8,776 nt of DNA from Desulfatitalea sp. (GTDB taxonomy: Bacteria > Desulfobacterota > Desulfobacteria > Desulfobacterales > Desulfosarcinaceae), in contig JAGTVD010000079.1 in NCBI GenBank assembly GCA_018224505.1, positions 1 to 8,776 on the forward strand, read 5' to 3'. A program made the position numbers and the translations under genes. This document shows positions 5,797-8,776 of the stretch, piece by piece. The notes beneath the pieces are model-generated. The model was not told the origin of the DNA, did not search any database, and saw nothing but the letters and a program-made list of their open reading frames with translations. Each line of letters starts with the position of its first letter. Within the stretch, counting starts at the first letter, position 1.

Positions 5797-6966
5797 ATGT
5801 CCACTTCTGTGACCCAAACGGTCTCCCCTGTTGGTTTCAATCGCAATACTCGCATACAGTTTTGGGTGGTGCCGATCCTCATGGCACTGGTTTACCTGGT
5901 GGCCGATTCGCCACCCAGTTTGTGGGCCGCTCCCCCGGCCGTGGTGGTGATAACTGTGGAAGAAGCGGCGGTCAACCCGCCGGCCGAGTATGTCGGACGC
6001 ACGGAAGCGATCCAGGCGGTCGACCTGCGAGCCCGGGTGGAAGGGTTCCTGGAGCAGGTGGCCTTCCGGGAAGGTGCCGATGTTCAGGCCGGCGACCTGC
6101 TGTTCGTCATCGAGCCGGCGCCTTACCGCGCCAGGGTGCGCGAGGCGGAAGCCCGGGTGGCGGAAGCCGAGGCGACCCACGAGATGGCACAACAACGCCT
6201 GGGCCGGCTCCAGGCCGTGCGCACCGGGGGTGTGTCCGCCACCGACCTGGAGACCGCCACCAGCAACGAGCGCCAGGCGAATGCACGACGCCAGGAGGCC
6301 AACGCCGCCCTGGAGACCGCCCGCTTGAACCTGGGGTACACCACCATCCGCGCCCCCATCAGCGGGCGCATCGGCCGCACCGCTTACAGCCGGGGCAACC
6401 TGGTGGGACCCGCATCCAACCGCCTGGCCCGCATTGTCCAGATCGACCCCATCCGGGTGGTCTACGCGGTGAACGAAGCCGATCTGCAGACACTGCACCC
6501 GGGCGGTGACAGCAACGGCCGCGCCGATGCGCAAGAGGGTTGGATCTCCCGCTTGCGGCTGCCCAACAACACCGAATATCCTCTGGCCGGCCGTTTCGAT
6601 TTCATCGACAACCAGGTGGACCCCGGCACCGGCACCATCGCCGTACGGGCGATATTTGACAATCCCCAAGGGCTGCTGCTGCCCGGCCAATTCGTCACGG
6701 TGTACAATCGCCGGCCAACACCGGTGACTTTGCCGGTGGTCCCCCAGTCGGCGGTCCAGGCCGACCGCGAAGGTCAGTATGTGTTCGTGATCGACGACCA
6801 GAACCGGGCGCAACTTCGCCGCATCGCCATCCGCGCCGCCATGGGCACCCAATGGATCGTGGAAAGCGGCCTGACCGCCGGCGAGACCATCGTGGTCCAG
6901 GGCGTTCAGAAGGTGACCCCGGGCCTGGAAGTGACCCCCAGCCGCGCTGTTCCCGCCAAGGAGTAA
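5797..6966 (+). CDS. RND efflux periplasmic adaptor (membrane fusion protein, MexE/AcrA-like)
   Basis: Bridges an inner-membrane RND pump to an outer-membrane TolC-type channel. The product is 389 residues from ATG 5797. An N-terminal hydrophobic segment (~22-36, WVVPILMALVYLVA) ends near SLWAA, suggesting a Sec signal peptide or uncleaved anchor. No lipobox cysteine is present, unlike AcrA or MexE. The first lipoyl half-motif (YVGRTEAIQAVDLRARVEGF, from Tyr65) leads into an alpha-helical hairpin (~109-178), and the second half-motif is YTTIRAPISGRIGR (from Tyr181). The beta-barrel and membrane-proximal domains follow, with FDFIDNQVDPGTGTIAVRA, a segment typical of the MexE branch, and QFVTVYNRR. 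The hairpin has Arg134, Leu138 and Ser147 of the usual RLS channel-docking pattern, with two extra residues before the Ser. The stop TAA is 3 nt before the pump start, so translation is probably coupled. Export substrates cannot be read from the sequence. Confidence 0.95.
   Translation: MSTSVTQTVSPVGFNRNTRIQFWVVPILMALVYLVADSPPSLWAAPPAVVVITVEEAAVNPPAEYVGRTEAIQAVDLRARVEGFLEQVAFREGADVQAGDLLFVIEPAPYRARVREAEARVAEAEATHEMAQQRLGRLQAVRTGGVSATDLETATSNERQANARRQEANAALETARLNLGYTTIRAPISGRIGRTAYSRGNLVGPASNRLARIVQIDPIRVVYAVNEADLQTLHPGGDSNGRADAQEGWISRLRLPNNTEYPLAGRFDFIDNQVDPGTGTIAVRAIFDNPQGLLLPGQFVTVYNRRPTPVTLPVVPQSAVQADREGQYVFVIDDQNRAQLRRIAIRAAMGTQWIVESGLTAGETIVVQGVQKVTPGLEVTPSRAVPAKE
6958..6963 (+). promoter_or_regulatory. 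Shine-Dalgarno AAGGAG of the RND pump, inside the end of the adaptor gene
   Basis: AAGGAG at 6958-6963 encodes the last two codons of the adaptor gene (Lys-Glu) and lies 6 nt before ATG 6970. It spaces the pump start ideally and supports translational coupling of the two genes. Confidence 0.7.
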
Positions 6967-6969
6967 CGC

Positions 6970-8776
6970 ATGATCTCCAATATCTTCATCGAGCGGCCGC
7001 GGCTGGCCCTGGTGGTCTCCATCATCCTCACCCTGGCCGGCGTCCTCGCCCTGCTCAATATTCCCATCGCCCAGTTTCCGCCCATCACCCCGCCGGAAAT
7101 CCGCGTCTCCGCCGTCTACCCCGGCGCCGGCGCCGAGGTGGTGGCCGCCACCGTGGCCGCACCCATCGAGGCGGAAGTCAACGGTGTGGATGACATGCTC
7201 TACATGTCCTCCACCAGCGCCAACAACGGCAGCTATACCTTGAGCATCACTTTTGCCGTGGGCACCGACCCCAACATCGCCCAGGTCAACGTGCAGAATC
7301 GGGTGCAGCAGGCGACGCCCAAACTGCCCAGCGAGGTGACCGACCAGGGAATCTCGGTGCGCAAGCGCTCCTCGGACATCCTGGCATTGATGAGCTTTTA
7401 CTCCCCCGAAGGCACCCGGGATGCCCTTTATTTGAGCAACTTTGCCAGCATCAACGTCAAAGACGCTCTGACGCGTCTGACGGGGGTCAGCGAGGCCTTC
7501 ATTTTCGGCGCCCAGGACTACAGCATGCGCGTCTGGATGGACCCCGATCGGCTTGCCGCCCTCGGGATGACCGACGATGACGTCATCGCCGCCATCCGCC
7601 GCCAGAATATCCAGGCCGCCGCCGGCGCCGTGGGCGCCGCCCCCACCGGCGTCGACCAGCAGGTGCAATACACCCTGCAAACCCGGGGCCGCCTGGAAAC
7701 GCCCGCGGAATTCGAAAACATCATTCTGCGCAGCAGCGGCAATGGCGCCCTGGTCCGCCTGCGGGATGTGGCGCGGGTGGAGTTGGGCGCCGCAGCCTAT
7801 TCGGCCCGTTCCACCCTCAACGGCGCCCCGGCGGTGAACATGGCCGTTTACCAGAGCGTCGGCACCAATGCCCTGGAGGCGATTGAGGCGATCGAAGCGG
7901 AAATGGAGCAACTGGCGGAGCGCTTCCCCGAAGATGTGGAATATCGCCTGGTGTACGACACAACCGAGTATGTGCGCTCGGTCATCCGGGAGATCATCAT
8001 TACCCTGCTGATCACCTTCTGCCTGGTGGTAGGAGTCACCTTTCTGTTTTTACAGGATTGGCGGGCCACCCTGATTCCCTCGCTGACCATCCCGGTATCG
8101 CTGATCGGCACCTTCGCCGTACTCCTGGCGATGGGCTTCAGCGCCAACACCCTCACCCTTTTCGCCCTCATCCTGGCCATCGGGCTGGTGGTGGACGATG
8201 CCATTGTGGTGGTGGAGAATGTGCAGCGGGTGATGGTGGAAGAGCAACTCGGCCCCAAAGCGGCCTCTGTAAGGGCCATGGGGCAGGTCACCGGACCGAT
8301 CATCGCCACCACCCTGGTGATGATGGCGGTCTTTGTGCCGGTGGGGTTTCTGCCCGGCATCACCGGACAGCTTTACAAGCAGTTCGCCGTCACCATCACC
8401 ACAGCGGTGCTCTTCTCGGCCTTCAACGCCTTGACGCTGAGCCCGGCCCTGTGCGCCATTTTGCTGCGCCCCCCCCAGGAAATCCGTCGCGGCCCACTGG
8501 CCATCTTTTTCCGCGGCATCGTCGCCTCCCGCCGTTGGTATGTGAACATCGCCGGTGTTCTGGTCCGGCGACTGGCGCTGGCCCTGGTACTGGTGGTAGC
8601 GGTGATTGCCGCCGCCGCCGTAATGTGGAACAGCCTCTCGCGCAGTTTCCTGCCCAGTGAAGACCAGGGTTCTTTCTATCTCAATATCGAACTGCCCGAA
8701 TCGGCGGCCCTGCCCCGCACGCAACAGGTGATGTCCCGGGTGTCCGAAATCCTGAACGAAACCCCCGGGGTGGCCG
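6970..8776 (+). CDS. RND multidrug efflux transporter, HAE-1 family (MexF/AcrB-like), 3' end outside window
   Basis: Proton-driven inner-membrane pump that works as a trimer with the adaptor just upstream. The frame runs open from ATG 6970 to the right edge, giving 602 complete codons of the roughly 1,040-1,060 usual for the family. Features in order: cytoplasmic start and TM1 (MISNIFIERPRLALVVSIIL); porter-domain signatures GVDDMLYMSSTS, VQNRVQQATPKLP, FGAQDYSMRVWMDP and AAIRRQNIQAAAG; FLQDWRATLIPSLTIPVSLI leading into TM3; and TM4 GLVVDDAIVVVENVQRVM with the proton-relay pair Asp409-Asp410 (AcrB Asp407-Asp408). Next come FVPVGFLPGITGQLYKQFAV and FNALTLSPALCAILL (TM5-TM6), then TM7 (~8566-8630) and the start of the second porter half (FLPSEDQGSF). 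The middle section resembles MexF more than AcrB. No frameshift is seen in the part present. The TM10 and TM11 relay residues lie beyond the window. Confidence 0.97.
   Translation, partial: MISNIFIERPRLALVVSIILTLAGVLALLNIPIAQFPPITPPEIRVSAVYPGAGAEVVAATVAAPIEAEVNGVDDMLYMSSTSANNGSYTLSITFAVGTDPNIAQVNVQNRVQQATPKLPSEVTDQGISVRKRSSDILALMSFYSPEGTRDALYLSNFASINVKDALTRLTGVSEAFIFGAQDYSMRVWMDPDRLAALGMTDDDVIAAIRRQNIQAAAGAVGAAPTGVDQQVQYTLQTRGRLETPAEFENIILRSSGNGALVRLRDVARVELGAAAYSARSTLNGAPAVNMAVYQSVGTNALEAIEAIEAEMEQLAERFPEDVEYRLVYDTTEYVRSVIREIIITLLITFCLVVGVTFLFLQDWRATLIPSLTIPVSLIGTFAVLLAMGFSANTLTLFALILAIGLVVDDAIVVVENVQRVMVEEQLGPKAASVRAMGQVTGPIIATTLVMMAVFVPVGFLPGITGQLYKQFAVTITTAVLFSAFNALTLSPALCAILLRPPQEIRRGPLAIFFRGIVASRRWYVNIAGVLVRRLALALVLVVAVIAAAAVMWNSLSRSFLPSEDQGSFYLNIELPESAALPRTQQVMSRVSEILNETPGVA

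Noticed and set aside
5236..7911. 891-residue open frame on the - strand opposite the rhomboid tail, the adaptor and the pump
   Set aside because: It lies antisense to well-conserved genes. Its product is rich in Gly, His, Asp and Ala with no domain pattern, typical of the stop-poor antisense frame in GC-rich coding DNA.
1..8776. CRISPR array, tRNA/rRNA gene, insertion sequence, attachment site or phage defence system
   Set aside because: No spaced repeats, tRNA-like cloverleaf, transposase frame or inverted terminal repeats were seen. The genes are housekeeping, membrane-protease and efflux functions.

Overview
The window reads as ordinary chromosomal DNA of a GC-rich Gram-negative bacterium. 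The long stretches of GC-rich coding sequence, the GGAG/AAGGA-type ribosome binding sites, a tripartite RND exporter (which needs an outer membrane) and the style of the protein sequences fit a deltaproteobacterium (Desulfobacterota, perhaps Desulfosarcina-like). That placement is an inference from memory and not a search result. All genes I accept lie on the + strand.

Layout. (1) Bases 1-680 hold the 3' part of an acidic protein I do not recognise. It carries a 126-bp tandem duplication whose copies differ at one base. (2) Bases 681-862 contain a strong intrinsic terminator. A perfect TATAAT box lies inside its 3' arm, so the end of the first gene and the promoter of the next seem to be packed together. 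(3) valS (863-3535, valyl-tRNA synthetase) is followed almost without a gap by nadC (quinolinate phosphoribosyltransferase, start chosen at 3564). A perfect 7-bp tandem repeat sits at the junction and contains the valS stop. (4) After a 94-nt gap comes a rhomboid intramembrane serine protease (4516-5487) whose C-terminal ~65 residues look like a DnaJ/CbpA C-terminal substrate-binding domain. (5) A 309-bp, partly AT-rich spacer (5488-5796) has a good candidate sigma70 promoter. (6) A MexE-like periplasmic adaptor (5797-6966) and a MexF/AcrB-like RND pump (6970 to beyond the right edge) form a tight operon.

How the parts work together. valS and nadC are housekeeping genes (translation and NAD synthesis), probably co-transcribed from the promoter near 753-783. 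The rhomboid gene may be read from the same transcript. The adaptor and pump are the inner-membrane and periplasmic parts of a multidrug or solvent-type efflux system. No outer-membrane channel or regulator gene is visible in the window. The most unusual item is the rhomboid-DnaJ C-terminal domain fusion, which suggests that the protease carries its own cytoplasmic, chaperone-like substrate-binding module.
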